From positions 169,874-233,873 of the forward strand of contig NC_031478.1 of assembly GCF_000006565.2 (NCBI RefSeq): a stretch of 64,000 nucleotides of DNA, read 5' to 3'. Below are positions 35,201-49,900 of this stretch, one piece after another. Below the pieces are notes generated by a model. That model saw only the letters and a list, made by a program, of their open reading frames with translations, made no database searches and was not told where the DNA came from. Made by a program: the position numbers and the translations under genes. Numbering within the stretch: position 1 is the first letter of the stretch; every line of letters begins with the position of its first letter. The DNA comes from Toxoplasma gondii ME49 (taxonomy: Eukaryota > Apicomplexa > Conoidasida > Eucoccidiorida > Sarcocystidae).

Positions 35201-37934
35201 AGCAGGAAAAGACTCGCAAACAAAGATGAGAAACCGATGGCTTCGTATCTGTACAGATGAAGTTTTCTGGCTCGAGTGGCAGAGAAGAAGAAACTTGTTG
35301 AAATCTCGTTCCGAGCTTTTCTACATCTTGCTTCGGACTTTGAATAAACCGAGTTCACCGTCGTGTTTCCATGTATGTGATACTAAAACTCTTCCGCGGT
35401 TTCTGTTTCGGCTCTCGTCTCGTTTCGCTACCAGTTTTTCTATATCTTTTCCGTAGCCCCGTAGCCGCAGCAGCCAGGAACAGCGCGCCTGCTTTGTCCT
35501 TGATCTTTTCTTCTTCCAATTCTCCACACACATACGAAGGCAATTCAGTGGACGCTGCGGCTTCCTTCAAAACTGTAGACTCAGAGATCCTCTTGCCGTT
35601 TCCCCTTCCAGGTTGTGGCTGGTCGTACATTTTCTCGAGGCTGTCAAACGTCCTGTGGTCAGGAGCGCCTTCATAGAACAGCTTTAGCAGAGACGAAACT
35701 TCTCAAAAGAAAACAACTTCCGTTGCGATGCTGGTGAGGATGGTCGTCTTGCCATAGCGTTAACTCCCAGTACATCCATCGGTTTTCTCGCTAGGAAGAG
35801 ACGAGCGAAATACCTAACTACCGCGGAGAACCTGCGTCCACGTGGATAGTGAGTTGGAGGGTATCCGACTTTATTTTTGCTCAGATTTGGCTGCTGGTTG
35901 CTCGCGAGCGCGTCGCGGCGCTCCTGGGGGCTGCGGGGGCGGCGGTGCCTGGAGGCGCTCTGCGGTCTTGGGGGCATTGGTCGTCTCAAGCCTCTTCGCT
36001 GTCTCTACCGCCTCTGTCGTTTTTCTTCTTCTCACCTGCGCCGGCGCGAGGAAGCGCGTCGGCGAGCGCAGATAAGGCGACAGACCCCCCAAGAGAGACA
36101 GTATGGCCTGCGAGCAGAGCCATGCGCCTGAGGCTCCTCAAGAGACTGAACGCCCTCAGCCAGGAAGAAGGCCTTCTGCAACTCGCTGCCTGTCTTTCGC
36201 CATGGAGCCTCGCCGTCGAAGACTGCAGAGAGACGCAGACAAGGCAAGACGCAGAGGCAGAAGGAGAGGAGGAAGAAGGAGAAGAGGACGACGAAGAGGA
36301 CGAAGAAGAGGACGAAGAAGAGGTGGAGAGGAAGAAGGAGAGACGGGAGAGAAGAGCATGTGAACGGAAGAGCGGTCTGCGGGAGATATTGCGCGAGACG
36401 CCCCAGGAAGAGCAACTGCCATTACCTGTGTTTGTAAGGCGCGACGACATGAGAGAGAAGGCGACCAGATAGATAGGGTGTTTCCAACGGAATAGAGGAG
36501 AGGAAGGACTTGTCTGGGGACAGGAGAAGAGAGTGAAAGGATGGACTTGTGGCGGCGTGAAGTATTGAGGAAAAGATGGCGGGAGTCAGACGAAAGGGGA
36601 GACGGAAGAGAGAGAGGGAAGTCTCATCTCTCTAACTCAGATTTCGAACTTCCAGCGTCTTGACTAGTCTCTACGAGCGACTCCATACTGTAGAAGATCG
36701 TTTGTGTTTAGTTCTAAAGAATTGTAAAGATCGTATGTTTGTTGAAACAACGGCGATGGTAGGCGTAGACGATTGGCTGAGTGCAAGCAAGACTATTATC
36801 AGAGAGAGCTGGAGCGTGAGGAGACAACCGTGTAGAGCCGTGACCCGCAGAGGCGCTGCAGGGAGAAGAGCCGTTCTCACTACTCTTCAGCTGCCAGAGT
36901 GGACAGGCCTCTCGAAACGGACTTCTGCGCAGACTGCTTCTTTTACAGGAGGCTTGCACAGTTTGCTTGTTTTTTTCTGCTCCTGCTTTTCAGAGACGCG
37001 TGGAAGGTGAAGACGCCGCCGAGTCAGAATGCCGGAGAGAAGATGCTTTGCTTTTCCTGAACCAAATCCTGTTGGCCATGCTGCCGGCCCCAGCTCGGCC
37101 GTTCGCAGCAGATCTGCCTCTCGCCTTCTTGTGGGTCGCCGTCGCAGCCCAGCAACTTTTCCAAAGGCGAACAGAGGTAAGGAGCGAGACAGCAGGAAGT
37201 GAAGAAGCGAGAGAGAGCGAGCAGGAAGCGGAGAAGGGGGAGAGAGAGGAGGAAAAAAGAAAGGAAAGCGAGAGAAGCAGGAAGAACTAAAGAGATCAGA
37301 AAAAAATGGAGAGGCGATCGAGAGAAAAGAGAGAATTGCCATGTGGGGTGTGAGAACGAAGGACTGAGAAAGAAGAGAAAGACAAAGAAGTGAGGGCAGA
37401 GACAAAAACAAGGACCGAGGGAGAAAAGAGACGAAGGAAAGGTGAGGTCGAAGGAAAAGATGGGTGCGGGAGAGAGGGGGACAAGAGGAGAACAGAGAGG
37501 GCAAAGGGGCCAGTGTCATTCTTTCTCTTGTCTCGAATTTTCGAGTGAGATCGCGGTTCACATAAATCGTAGGAAATTTGTTTTTTCTCGCAGCATTTCT
37601 GTAGCTGCTCAGTCTCTGCATTTGCGGCGTCTCTTCTCGGGGCCTCCCGCCTGGCGCTTGCTCACCTGGACGAAGCAACTTTCTCGTCTGGATCGCCTCA
37701 AGAGTGGACACAAGAGCCTCTGAAAAAGGATCCTCGCGTCTCTCTTTTCCATCTCCAAGGTACCGTAAAACACTCTGCGTCAGTTCACAAAGACGCATGC
37801 AAACGCGTAACAAAAAACACAAACAGATGCTCTTCTCCATCTCTCGATCGATATATATATATATATACAAATGCATGTAGATCCATGCATATATTTATAC
37901 GTATACACACACATATATATATATATATATATGC

Positions 37935-37971
<37 letters not shown>

Positions 37972-40900
37972 CGCATGGATATACGTATATACATATACAT
38001 ATGTATATTAAATGTACATATGTCTGCATGTGAATAATCTGGATGTACGTGGAGCTCTGTGGAGTTATGTGAGTGAGAGATCGTTCGCGGCGTGGATGTG
38101 TGTTGACCAAGAGAACGAGGGACAGAGAAGCAGATGGAGGCGAAGTGGAGTTTTCCGGCAGTTTGTCACTTTGTCAGCGCAGATGAGTCTCGAAGAACGA
38201 TTCTTTCAGAGTGACCAGACCGCAAATGGTGGAGGCACATAGACGCATGTACAGAGCCATTCAAGGCGTATGCATGCCCTGAAATGTCGACATGCATGCG
38301 TTCATCATCTGCGCGGCGCGCAATCGGAGAGGGCGCCTTGATCTTCGCGCCTACGCGTTTTGGCGCGCCGGTGTGTCGTTGTCGCCGTTCTCTCGCGTCT
38401 AAGGTCTGACCTTGCCGATGGGGATTTGCTTGATTCTCCGGTTTTGTCTCTTTGAACACAGGAAAACTGGCAGAACTCGCAGCCGACCGCTGGTTCTCTC
38501 GTCTCGAACGAGGCAGTGCGTCAGCCTCTCTCGCAGTCGGGTGGCTTCCGAAGTCTGCTCCTGCACCTTGTTCCAGTTCTTCGCTTTCCTCTCCTCTTGC
38601 CTCCGTTTCTTCTTCCTTCCCTTCACTCTCTGCGATTTCTGCGATCCTTCTTCGCGAAGGAGAGGGCCAAGGTCAGGCGACGGGGAAAGGCGAGGGAGAG
38701 CCTGCGCTTGTCTTCGCGACGCTGATGGGAGCCGGAAAGGTACGCTAAAAGAGCAGAAGGCAGAAGCCTGGACACGAAGAAGCAGGAAGCGTAAAGAAGA
38801 AGACTGAGGAAGATGCTGAACGAAGAAAGGAAGCGAACCGAGCCCGCAGCATGTCACTCGAGTGTTGAAAAGAGAATCGGGAAACGGTCGAGAAAGGTCT
38901 TTGTCGGGGAGAGAAGCGTCTTCGTGGGGACGTCGATGAAGGATCCGCAGAGGAGAGAAGACACAAAATGCCTCGACTGGGATCGAGTTGAGACCAAGAA
39001 GCGAGAGGCCGTTGGCTTGCGGCTCCGCTTCTTTCGCGGACTCTTCTTCCCAGGCTCTCGGCGCCCAGTTTCGCCTGACTACCCCAGCAGCGTTCTCCCC
39101 ACCGATAGTCTTTCTTCGCTCTCTCGGTGTCTTGTCAGGCATGCAGGGTCCTGCTGCAGACGCTTCAGAACCTCGTGCGTTTGGCTTGCGCTCCTTGTTC
39201 CCTCGCCTCCACTCTCTGGACTCTTCCAGCCGCCTTCGCGTTCGCCTCTGGCTGCTCTGCGGACTGCAGTTCGGCTTCTGCGTCTGTGGCTTTCTCGCGG
39301 CAGCGGTCGCCCGAGGGTCTCGCGCGCCTGGTGACAACACAGAAGGAAATCGAAGAACGACAACATGCCGTTGTCTCGCTGCTCACGCGCCTCTTGCGCG
39401 TCGCGCCTGCTCTCCTCAACTCCGTCGAGGCGGTCTCTGCCCTCGTCCAGGTGGGCGAAAGTCAACAAAAAAAGAAAACGAAGGGAAGGAGGCGAGAAAT
39501 CGAGGAAGGGATGAGATAGAGTGCAGAAGCTGGCGGGGCAAGGGAGATAGAGGCAAAGCGATGAAACGACTTCGCAGAGAGGAGTCCGGAGATGGCAAAG
39601 GCAGACCAGACAGAGGGACGCTTGCCTGTTGTTTTCACAACGGTTCGAACCAACGAGCGGGAGGGAAGTCGAGGGGAAGAGAACCACGGAAAACGGGAGT
39701 GACTCGAAACTGCATGCGCATGTTTCTTCGATAGCTTTTCTCTCTCGCAGACCATCGCCGTTCTGGGAGAGTCGCTGCAGCTCGTCGCAGCCTCGTTTGA
39801 AGAAGCACCGGTCCCCCGAGGAGACGCAAAGAGGCGGCGACAGCTGCTCAAAGAAGCCTCGACTAGATCCCCAGGTTTCCTTTCGAAAGCGACGTCGTAC
39901 TTTCTTCCGGGGGCGACGACCCGTCTCCCCATTTCCATCTCTCTGCTTCATCAGCGAACCTCCTCTTCGGCCGCGTCGGCGTCTGGCGGCTTCTCCTACT
40001 CCAGTGGCGCTGCCGCCACAGACTACACGGCCTCTGCTGTGGCGCCTCCGCCAATATCGTCTCTGCCTTCACCTGCCGAGCCTTCTCTCTCTGTTCCATC
40101 TTCTTCTCTGCCGTCTCCGTCTTCGATGCCTCCTTCTTTCTTCCCCGGTCCGCCTCCGTTTGCGGCGTCTGCCCGGCCTCTTCGCGTGGACGTTTCTGCC
40201 TCGGACTCGGCTTCGCTGGCTCTCTCTCGGCGTCTCCAGAGCGTTCGCGGTGCCTCTTCCTCCTTCAGCTGTGGGGTGGAGAGCAAGAGGAGACGGAGGC
40301 GCGAGCAGGGGAAGAAGCGAGGCTTCCTGGAGGCTGCCGATCGAGACCTGGAGGAGGAGGAGAGATTTCTGGGCGTCCTGCGGTCTTCGCTGCTGTCGCT
40401 GTTCTCCTCGCTTCGTCTCCTCGTCGACCGGCTCGGCCTTGCAGTCTGGAACGAGTGCATACAAACGAAGATCCGAGAGAGTGACAACGTCGCGCTTCTG
40501 TTTTATCTCCTTGCGGTTCTCCTTTCAGGAAAGTCCCGCGATACCCCCCGAGAGGCCGATGCGGGCCTTCTCGGAGATGTACCACCCCCAGCTGTTTATC
40601 TCGCTCTCTGCGGAGACGAGGGAGACAGAGTCGAGCAGACTAGTCTTCAGAACTTCTTCCCTTCTTCTCCAGGGCAGCTGGGGGCGGCGCCTCTGCCGAC
40701 TTCGCCGCAGTCTCCCTTTCCGAGGCGCCCCCGCTGCCTCTCCTGCCAGGTTCGAGCGCTTCCCTTCTTCAAAAGAAGGGGAGAGAAAAAGCGAGAAGAG
40801 GCGCCGATCGCGGCGCGTCCTTCGACCGGTTCGCTGGCGTCGTCAGGATCGCCTCAGGTCTCGCCGATCTGTGAACACTCTGATGGGTCTCCTCTTCCAG

Positions 40901-43900
40901 AGTCACTGTTGCTCTCCCTGGCTTCGTCGCTCCCGGCCGAGTCCTCGAGTCGCAGCAGCGACGAAGCGACGACTGCGAAACGCGAGACGAGAGACGTCGT
41001 GGTGGCGAGCTCGGAGAGCGCTGGAGGAGGCGGAGGCGAGGCTTCATCTGAGTCGCAGGCCTCCCTCGCAGGACGGGAGGCGCGAGAAACTCGACATCCC
41101 TTTTGTCCTTGTGCATGCAGGCGATGCTCATCCTTCGTTCCCGGCCTTTCAGGCGCGGAGATGGAGCGAGAAAGCGAGCGCTTCATGGGAGGCTCTGGAG
41201 AGGCGGCGGCGCCACAGGAAGCTGCGGAGACACTCCGAGAAGCGAAAGAACGGAGAGCCATGCGAGAAGAGCTGCTCTTTGCCGATTCATCTCATTCTTC
41301 GCTCTGTTCTCATCCCTCCATTGTGATTTTCCTTCCCGCTGCTCTCTTGGCAGACTCGGCTCAAAAAAGCGGAAGAAACGCCTCCGAACAACGCGGCGCC
41401 GTTGCGTCTCTCGTGGCGTCTCGCCTCTCTGCGGCCTCGCCGACTGCCCGCGCATCGAGCGCTCCCCTGTGCGGGCAAGCACCGACGGACCGAGGAGGAA
41501 ATGCAGAGAACGAAGAGCGTGGAGAGGAGGAAAAGGGAGAGAAGGAAGAGCGTGGAGAGGAGGAAAAGGGAGAGAAGGAAGACGGACGAGCGACAGCGAG
41601 CGCCTGCCCTTCTCGCGAAGAAGAGGAACCGAGTTTCCTCTCAGTGAAACAGCCTCGTGGAGACCTCCCGGGCAACAACGCGCGTCTGTCTCTCGCGACA
41701 GAAAACAGTGGTAGGGACTTGGAGAGAGAGGGGAAAGAGGAGAAGGAGGAGAAGAAGGAAGGTGATCCGAGAGAAGCTGGAAAGGACGAGAGAAGAAGAG
41801 AGGCGCCAGACCGACAAGACATATCGAGCGACAAGACGGCGGCCAGTCCCTTCAGAGAGTCGCTTCGCCTGGTGCCGCTCTCGGAGCCTTCGCGATGCCC
41901 CGCTTCCCGAACTCCTCATCTCGTCTACTATTTGTTTAAAGACGGCAAAAACGGTGTCTCCAGTTCTTCGAGGAACCAAGCGGTTCGGTTGTTCCGCGTG
42001 CATTTCGCCTCGTCTTGTCACCAGAGGCCTTCTTCTCCCGGGCCGAGGGTCTGTCGGAGCCTCTGCCTGGCGTCGCTGCCGCCCGCGATCGCAGACCGCG
42101 TCGAGGAGGCGCTGGCGGCGTTTGCGGAGCGAGAGAAGCGAAGGCGAGAAGAAGCGCGCCGCGTCCAGGAGGCTTCAGAGAACTTCGCGGTGGCCTTTCT
42201 CCTTCAACTTCTCTCTGCAGCTCTGGTTCGAGGCAGGGAGTCGACAGCACAGACGCCCTTTGATCTCCTACGCGTCGTGCAGAGCTACGGCGCCTACATG
42301 ACCTGCGTCCGGCAGACGATGCGGGAGACCGGGGAGAGAAGAATAGGGGAGAGAAGAATAGGGGAGCGAAGAATTGGAGAGCGAAGTCGAGAGGGAACGG
42401 AGCGTGGAGAGGAAGAGCGAGAGAGAAGACGTTTGACTCTGAACGAACAGTACCACCAAACTGCCGCTGCGTGGAGGAAGGCCCCTGCATCATCAGGGAG
42501 AATCGACAGAGCGAACGGGGTCGTGCGAAGTGAGTCGGACGAGGAAGAACAGGAGGAGCGAGGGCGCGAGAACCTTGTCCGCGACGACTGGGGAAGACAT
42601 GCTCTTTCTCGATCCTCTCCGTCGCTAGGCGATTCACAGAGAGAGAAGGTCAGCTTGCTTTTCGCGGGGGAGCGCGGAACAGATGAAGCTAGAGAGAGGG
42701 CGAGAGGAGAGAAACGCGGGCGGCTCGGGAGGCTGCCTACCGACGGGAACGAAGGCGAAGAAGACAGAAGTGAGGCGGTGCGTCTTCACTTGGAGAAACG
42801 AAAAGAGTCATCGCCGTTGCCCGCGGCGTTATCAAGTGTACCTGCTCTGGTGGATGAATTCGTTTTGACGACTCTGCCTGTCGCTTCCACTTCGGTTTTC
42901 TCTCAAGAAATGCTCGCATCTGTCTGTTGGCAGGTGCTCTTGGCGCATGCACCGCAGCTGACATCTGCAGACTCTCTTTTCTCTGTTGCAAAGACCTCCT
43001 TGGACCCTCTCCCGCGCTCATCTCTCTCCCCTGTCGGCTCTGCCGCTCTCTGGGCCGCCTCGCCAGCCTCTCCGGGCTCTTCTCTCCCTTCTTGTCCCGC
43101 GAGACCGCCAGCGAGCGACGACGCCTACACGACGCCTGCCTTTCCTGTCTCCTCTGTCTCTGCGGCCGGCTTCTACTCTGCGGCACCGCCGGCGGTGGTG
43201 GCGCCTGCGGCTCTCGCGGGAACCGGGCTAGGTCTGTTCTTTCAGACGTTGCTGATTCAGGGGGTGCTGGCGAAGCGTGAGAGCTCTGCTTCGTGTAGGA
43301 GCCGAGAAGGCCGCCTGCGGCTGAAGGGACGGCCTCCGTTCGCCTTCGTCTCCTCGCTCCACGCTCAGGAGGCTCTCTCGGTCTTGCAACATTTGACGGG
43401 ACTCCTTCGCCGCGCCGGTCTTTCTTCTTCTCTGGAGAAGGGCGGAGACACTGTAGCTCGGCAGGTCTGCAGCGCCACTCCGAGGTCGCCTGAAGCTGGA
43501 GATTTCTTTTCATCTTCGGCAGAGCGCGAGCATGCACGCAGGCAGGAGGCTTGGCAGAGATGTAGAGACGAGGTGAGTGAGGCGCTGCGGGTCCACGCTT
43601 CTTCGCTCTTCAGCCTCTTCTTCCCGTCTTCCCCGTCCTCGTCCCGCAGAGGAGACACCGCCCAGGAAGGAGACCGTTCGCAGGACGCCGTGAGATGTGT
43701 GCGCGGAGGCGGGGAGACCGGAAGAAATACGAGGGAAGAGAAGGAAATCGCAGGCGAACTGGAGCAGCAAACGGACGGAGGCTTGGCCTCTGCCGCAGCC
43801 AAGCAAGGCAAGCAGGCAACGCATGCGTCTCAACTGTCTCCAGAAGGAGACACACACGCAGAGGGACATCAGGGCCATGCGAGTGACGTCACGCGAGGGA

Positions 43901-46900
43901 ACGAGGGAGGCCGAGAGGAAGGAACGGGGCGTCGGGTGGCGTACACTGTCTCTGCAAATGGAAGGGCGACTATCCCTCGACTGCCGCGCTTCAGCCTCCA
44001 AAGAAAAGTGCATAAACCGAGTTCTCCGAGAAGCGAAAACGCCGAAGACTTCCCACCCCTCTTCCCACAAGAAAAAGAGACTCGCACAAACGCTGACCAC
44101 GCTCGCGACCTGGCGAACTACGCCTGTCGTCTCTCCCCTGGAGAGACCCTGCTGTGGCTAGCAGCCGGCGCATGGACTGCCGCTGTGACATCGCTGTCGT
44201 CTTCAGATTCATATGGTCTCCACCCCGGCTTCATCGACCTGTCTCCTTCTTCTCCCTCTTCCTCTTTGTCTCCTTCGCGTTCTGCACCTTCGCGTTCTCT
44301 GGCGTCCACGAGCGACTTGGTCTCCGTGGCTGTGGGGGCTCTGGAGCTGGTACGGACCGTCTCCTCGATCAGTCAGGAGCCTGGAGGTTTACAGCTGTCT
44401 CTGCCTGTCTGGCTGTGGCTGCGCCTTACCTGCGAGCGCGCGTCGTTTCCTCGGTCTGCCTTCTCTTCCAGGGATGACCGAACAAGTGTGGAGCCTTCGC
44501 CTAGGCCGGAAGACAGAGACAGGAGAATCCGGTGTCTCCCGGTCTCTGCCGGCTCGTTGTTGGGCGATGCCGGGGAAGCGAGGCACCTTCGAGCTTCCCG
44601 TGAAAGAGAGCACCTGCCTTGCGCTGCGAGAAGCCACGACTCTCGGTTTGAGAGGAGCTGCTGTCTGGAAGGCGTCGACGCTTCAGTCGCCAGAGAGCGA
44701 GAGGCTCTCCGAGAGTGGCTCTTCGGAGACACCGCGTTCTTCGCCTCGCTGCTTGCCGCGACTTGGCGATGCATGCACGCAGAGCTGCTTGGCCAGCAGG
44801 CCGGTTTGATTCTCGATTTGGAGACGACGGAGAGCCGCCTGAAAGGCGCCAACCCCGCGACCTCTGCAGCTGCTGCGGATGACCGAGAACTCGATCTGCC
44901 GTCGCCTTTCAACGTCGCGGCCTATTGGGGCTCTGTGGGAGTGACTCAGGCGTCCAAGGGGGCCTTCGCCCACAGAGTTTTGCCTCGTCTCCAGGCGGTT
45001 CATCGCGACATTCTTCTCGCTTCCTTCTTCCTTTCGCGCCTCAACCCCCTGCCGCCTCTGCTCCTGTCCTTCACGCAGAAGGGACCTCTTTTCTCGCCAC
45101 ACGCTTCGCTTTCGCCGATTCAAGACGCCCAACTCGCCGCGACGCTCTACGCGACTCTCGCGGCCCAGAGAGCCGCTGCAGGCGCCACAGTCGCCGCAGT
45201 GGCCGCCGTGGTCGGGAGCGTGAGGGGACGCGAGGGTCATGGAAAAGGCAGAGGAACGAGGCGTCCCCTGAACAAAGTAAAGACGTTTTTCCGCTCTGTT
45301 TTTCGGCGGCCTTCGCGGCCTTCAATGCCGACTGCTTTTCCTGATTTATTTCTGTTCGACGCGTCTCTCGTTCCAAGAGAAGACACGGTGGACGTTTCGT
45401 CTCGCCCTCCTGGAGCTCGCAGAGAGAGCGAGCGAGAAGACGCAAGCGCCAGGAAGCGGGGACCGAAGAGCGAAGGGATGCTGTCACCTGCATGCGAGCC
45501 GTCCGCCGCCGTGTCTCCCTTTTTTTCTGAGAGGTCGCGGAGGCTCCTGGCCCCTACGGTTGCCCTTCTGTCTCAGGCGGACACGGCGTTTGTCTGCGCA
45601 ACGGCTGCGTCTACCGCAGTGCTTCTTTCTTCCGCTTCTCTGTCTCAAGGCTTCCAGGGTCCACCTCACAACTTCCTCACCCTGCTCGCCACTCGCTCAC
45701 ACGCACTCCGCAGTTGGGGCTCGCCGCTCTCGGAGCTGGCCGGTCAATCGTCTTCGAGCGGTTCCTCCCATTCTCCATGTGCAGCGCAGTTCCTCTTTCT
45801 CCTTCTCTTTGAGTCCTTCCGAGGGCCTCTGGCTCCGCTGCCTTCACCCTACGGCGCGGGCTTCGCCTCTGCCGCGCTCGACGAGAAGATCCGTCTCTTC
45901 TTCTCGCCGGCAACCCAAGTGTCTCCTTTGGCGCTGAGCTCGCCCCTCGCGTGGTCCGGAGACGAAAGAGACATCTGGAGCCGAGTCAGCTCGGGGCTCG
46001 CGGGGCGCATGCGACGCGCGTCAGGAGGCGGCAGGAAGGAGGAACGACTCTCAAACTCGAACGAGAAAGCTCATCGAACAGCGGAACGCGCAGTGGCTTT
46101 TCTCTGGACGCCAAAAGTGGAGATCTGCGTCCCTGGAACCTCTAGAAGTCCTCTCAATCCCGACATCGTCACCTCGCTTCTTCTGCCTCTGCTTCCTCCC
46201 ATGGTCGCGGCGACCCACCCTCACTCACTGCTTCCTCTACGGCTCTGGTCGTCACGAAAGCGAAGGACTTCCTCCGGAAGCTCCAAGGCGTTTCCTTCTC
46301 TCGACCTCCCTTCCCGTTCCTTCGCTGCTGCGAACGAGCGGCGAGCAAGCTGGACTCTGCATGCACGGCGAGGGCGGAAGGACGATGATGAGGGGATCCG
46401 CGGCCGGCGACGAAAAGGCGAGAAGGCCGTCCACTCGAAGGCCGAACGGCGCGACTTTGACACTTCGTGGGGGTTTGCATCCACGGTGTTTGAGGCGCAA
46501 GAACCTTCACTTTTCGCCTCCTTTCTTCTCAGCTCGTTCACGGGGGGACGGAATGCGGCCGCTGGCAGACTTGTCGCCGACGTCTTCGCGGCTTTTCTGG
46601 AAGAAAACGGAGTCACGGGTGAAGAGCGTTTCGACGCAGAAGCTTGCAGCGCAGCAGAACCTTTCGTCTTAACGAGTTGTTCCTGCCGGATTTGCTTCTT
46701 CCTGCACAGTCGCGAGTTCATCGCCCGAGCAGGTATCAGGACTCTCTTGGCGTTTCTGACGAGACCCCCAGACGAGTTGTACCTCTCGGAGTGCCACTGT
46801 CCCCTGCACCTCGCTTCCTCCTTCTCGCTTTTTTCTCCCGTCGCTGAGGAAGAGTTTCGAGGCGCGGGGGGATTTGCGGAGAACTTCGAGGACCGTGGGC

Positions 46901-49900
46901 GAACCAAGGAGGAAACGCGCATGATGAAAGATCTACGCCGGCCTCCGTCCGTCGTCCGCTTCACTGCAGTTTCCGCTTCTCCGACACAGAGTCCACCGTC
47001 CCCGACTCCATCCTCGCCGCTGTCCGCTTCCCCGTCGCGAGCTTCGCCCAGCTCGCTGGTGCATTCCTGCTTTTCTTCTTCTTGTTCTCGCTCCTTGGCT
47101 TTCTTCGCTCTTGCCTCGCGGTGCATGCAAGAGCGCGACGACGAGGACCAGCTCGCCAGGAGACATTTCCTTCTGCTATCGCAGGCGCTTCTTCTCCTCT
47201 TCGGGGGCGACACCCCCACGGGCCAGTTGGCCCCGGCGACCCCAGCCCGCTCGCCACAGGCGCCAGCTTCGCTTGAGGCAGGAACGCTCAAAGGACGCTT
47301 TGCCCGGAAAAAGGAAGGAGGTGGAGACGGCAGGGAGCTCGTGAGCAGCGTAGCCGCGACTGGTTTGAACCGTAAAGTTCTGAGTGATAAACCGGTTCAA
47401 GGAAAACCTTTGTTTCCTGCTCCGACGTGTGTCTTTCAACTGCCGGAGTGGCAAGGTTTCCAAGTGAAGCCCAGGAGTCCGGAGGCCTCGTTCGCGTCCG
47501 TTCTCTTCCCGCTGCCGCGAAGACACAGGCACCAAACGGACGGGCAGGACGCGCAGGGGAGGCTTCCGGACGGACGCTTTGCGTTCAGTCCGTCTTTCCC
47601 CAGCTTTTCCTCCCCTCCCGTGCGCCTACCTGTGTGTCTCCTCCACTTGTTTCTCCACGACGAGGTCGAGAGAGTTCGAGCGTGGAGTGCCGCGCGGTCG
47701 CCGCTCCTGCAGAGGGTGGCGCCGCGCCCCTCGCTCCTGCGAGAGAAGCCCAGAGGGGATACTCCCGAAAGCAGAAACGTCGAAAGGAGAGAGGAGAAGG
47801 CGACCAAAAGCGTTTCCGAGAGGACCCGTTCCGGCGCGAAGAGCCGGCACCAAGCTCCGGGCGAGCGCGTTTCCGAGAGCGAGCGAAGCGCCCATAAAGA
47901 CGAAGCAAATCGGGAGTGGCAGCGACGGGGAGACAGCGACCCCCGACGAGGCGGGAGGTTTGGACAAAAGTGGAAGACGCTGAGGAAGCGAGGGTCGGGT
48001 GGGAAGACGAGAGTGAGGAGGTTGCTTTTGAACAGGAAGACCGGACTCGCCGGCGATACTTCTGTGAAAAACAGCGACGCTCAAAGTGCGAGGCTGAAGC
48101 CGCTCAGGTCTCGCCTCTCTTTTGCTCTTCGCTCCAGGCGCAGGCGTCCCTCTCAGACCTTGCGGTCGCTCTCTGTGAGAGTTGAGGAGAGAGAGTCTGC
48201 AGCGGATGAGACAAAAGGCGAGACGCACACACACAGGCGGAGCGATCGCGGGGTGAGAGAAGGGGAGAAGGAAAGAGAGAAACGCAGAGACGAAGACAGA
48301 CGCAGCACCCCTTTGTGGCGTAGAGACTCTTCAGAGTTCTCCCTTGATTGGATTCTTCAAGGTGCCGACCTCAGTCTCATAGCAGCGGCCGCGCACAGAT
48401 TTCGATGGTCGCCGGAAGTTCTCAGAGAAAGGTGGGTGTCTGATCAAAACTTCAGACAACGCGCTGACGGACGAAACGAAACTTTCAACTTCGAAGGCAC
48501 CAATCGCTCTCCACAACGGGAGCTGCTTTCAGTCATGTGCTTTGATGTTCACTTTCCTTCTTCGCTTTCAAACTGGATCTATCTGTCTCTGTCACTGTCT
48601 CTTCTCTTCTGTGCCTCACTTGTTATATGCATCTATGTCGATGTCTGTCTCTCTATATGCCTTGCGTCTGTGAAAGTCGACTTCTTCAAGGGAGGCTCTG
48701 TTTGGGTCGCGACTGCACACAAAAGAACAAAAATACGCCAAGGCGGTGAATCCTGAGAGACCGACGTTGAGTAGACAGAGACGACGCGCTTGACTGCAAA
48801 CCCCTTCTGCCAGCTCGATTTCACGGGGGATGCACAACTCGATCTTGAAAAAACGACGGTAGACAGGCTGTCGCCGTCCACATGTTCCTGCACCGTTTAC
48901 AGTTTTTGTGTCGCTTTACTGAGGAGAGCCGTTGCGTACTGTCCTTCAGATCCGAACGGTCGATATGGACTCGGTGGTGGAACAAGGCGAGCATATGTTG
49001 AACGTCACCACTGGATACTGGAAATGCCACACTGTGTTGCCTGATCGTGCTCTCGCTTGTGCAGTTTGCTTCCCTTCAAACGTACAAGCGATCTACACGG
49101 TCAATGGCTCCAGCTTCCAAGCGTAGCGTGCCTGTTCTTGCCTCTGTGTCTCTTCTCACCTTGCGTTCTTCTCAGCTCGACTCTGCGGCACCTGCTCGAG
49201 GCGGAATCGTGCGACGCGCTTTTGAACGGCTTTTTGGCGCATGCAACGAGCGGGCGAGATTCTGCGAACTTGCTCTCGCGACTCCTCCTGCAGTACGCGG
49301 GTCTTCGGTCTTTTCCCTCTCCTGCAGAGACTTCAGGTCTTGTCTCTGCGTTGACGCCTTCTTCAGCCGCGCCCAGCCTTCGCCGAAAGAGCGCCAAGGA
49401 CCGGCAGGCTCCCCGTGGCGTACCCCCGGCCTTCTTTGCCGCCGCGCGGCTGCTGGTCTACGCCTTCCGCTTTCCACTCGCGTTTCTTCTGCAGCTTCTC
49501 GCGCCCCACACGTCCGTCGCCGTCGCCCTGGGAGCGCCGCAGCGGCCAGCTCCAGCTGAGGCCCGCGACCGGTGTCTCCGCTTTCTTCTCTGGTACCAGA
49601 GGTGGAGCCGCAGCAAAGCTGGCAGGTGCCGCAGGCCGCAGCGCGACTTGAGTCTCCTTCGAGGCCGCAAACGCCCAGAGGAGAAGTCGAGGAGACAAGA
49701 AGAGCGAAGACGTTTCTGGGGAAGACGCGATCCCGAGGCAGTGAGGAACGCCGACGCCACACTCGCCTTCGCCTCGCCTTCTGCTCTCTTGAGCGCCGGT
49801 GGCTTCATTTCTCTTCTCCGGATCTGTGCAGCGAGAGGCCTGTCGTCCTACCCTGCGTCACTCGTAGACAGAACGCTCTTGCCGGAGCTCATTCAACTCA

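Noticed and set aside
48432..48756. Hydrophobic C-terminal tail on the long PI4K frame that looks like a membrane helix
   Set aside because: It lies beyond a good donor (AAAG|GTGGGT) and is intron sequence; the next exon continues the PI4K helical region.
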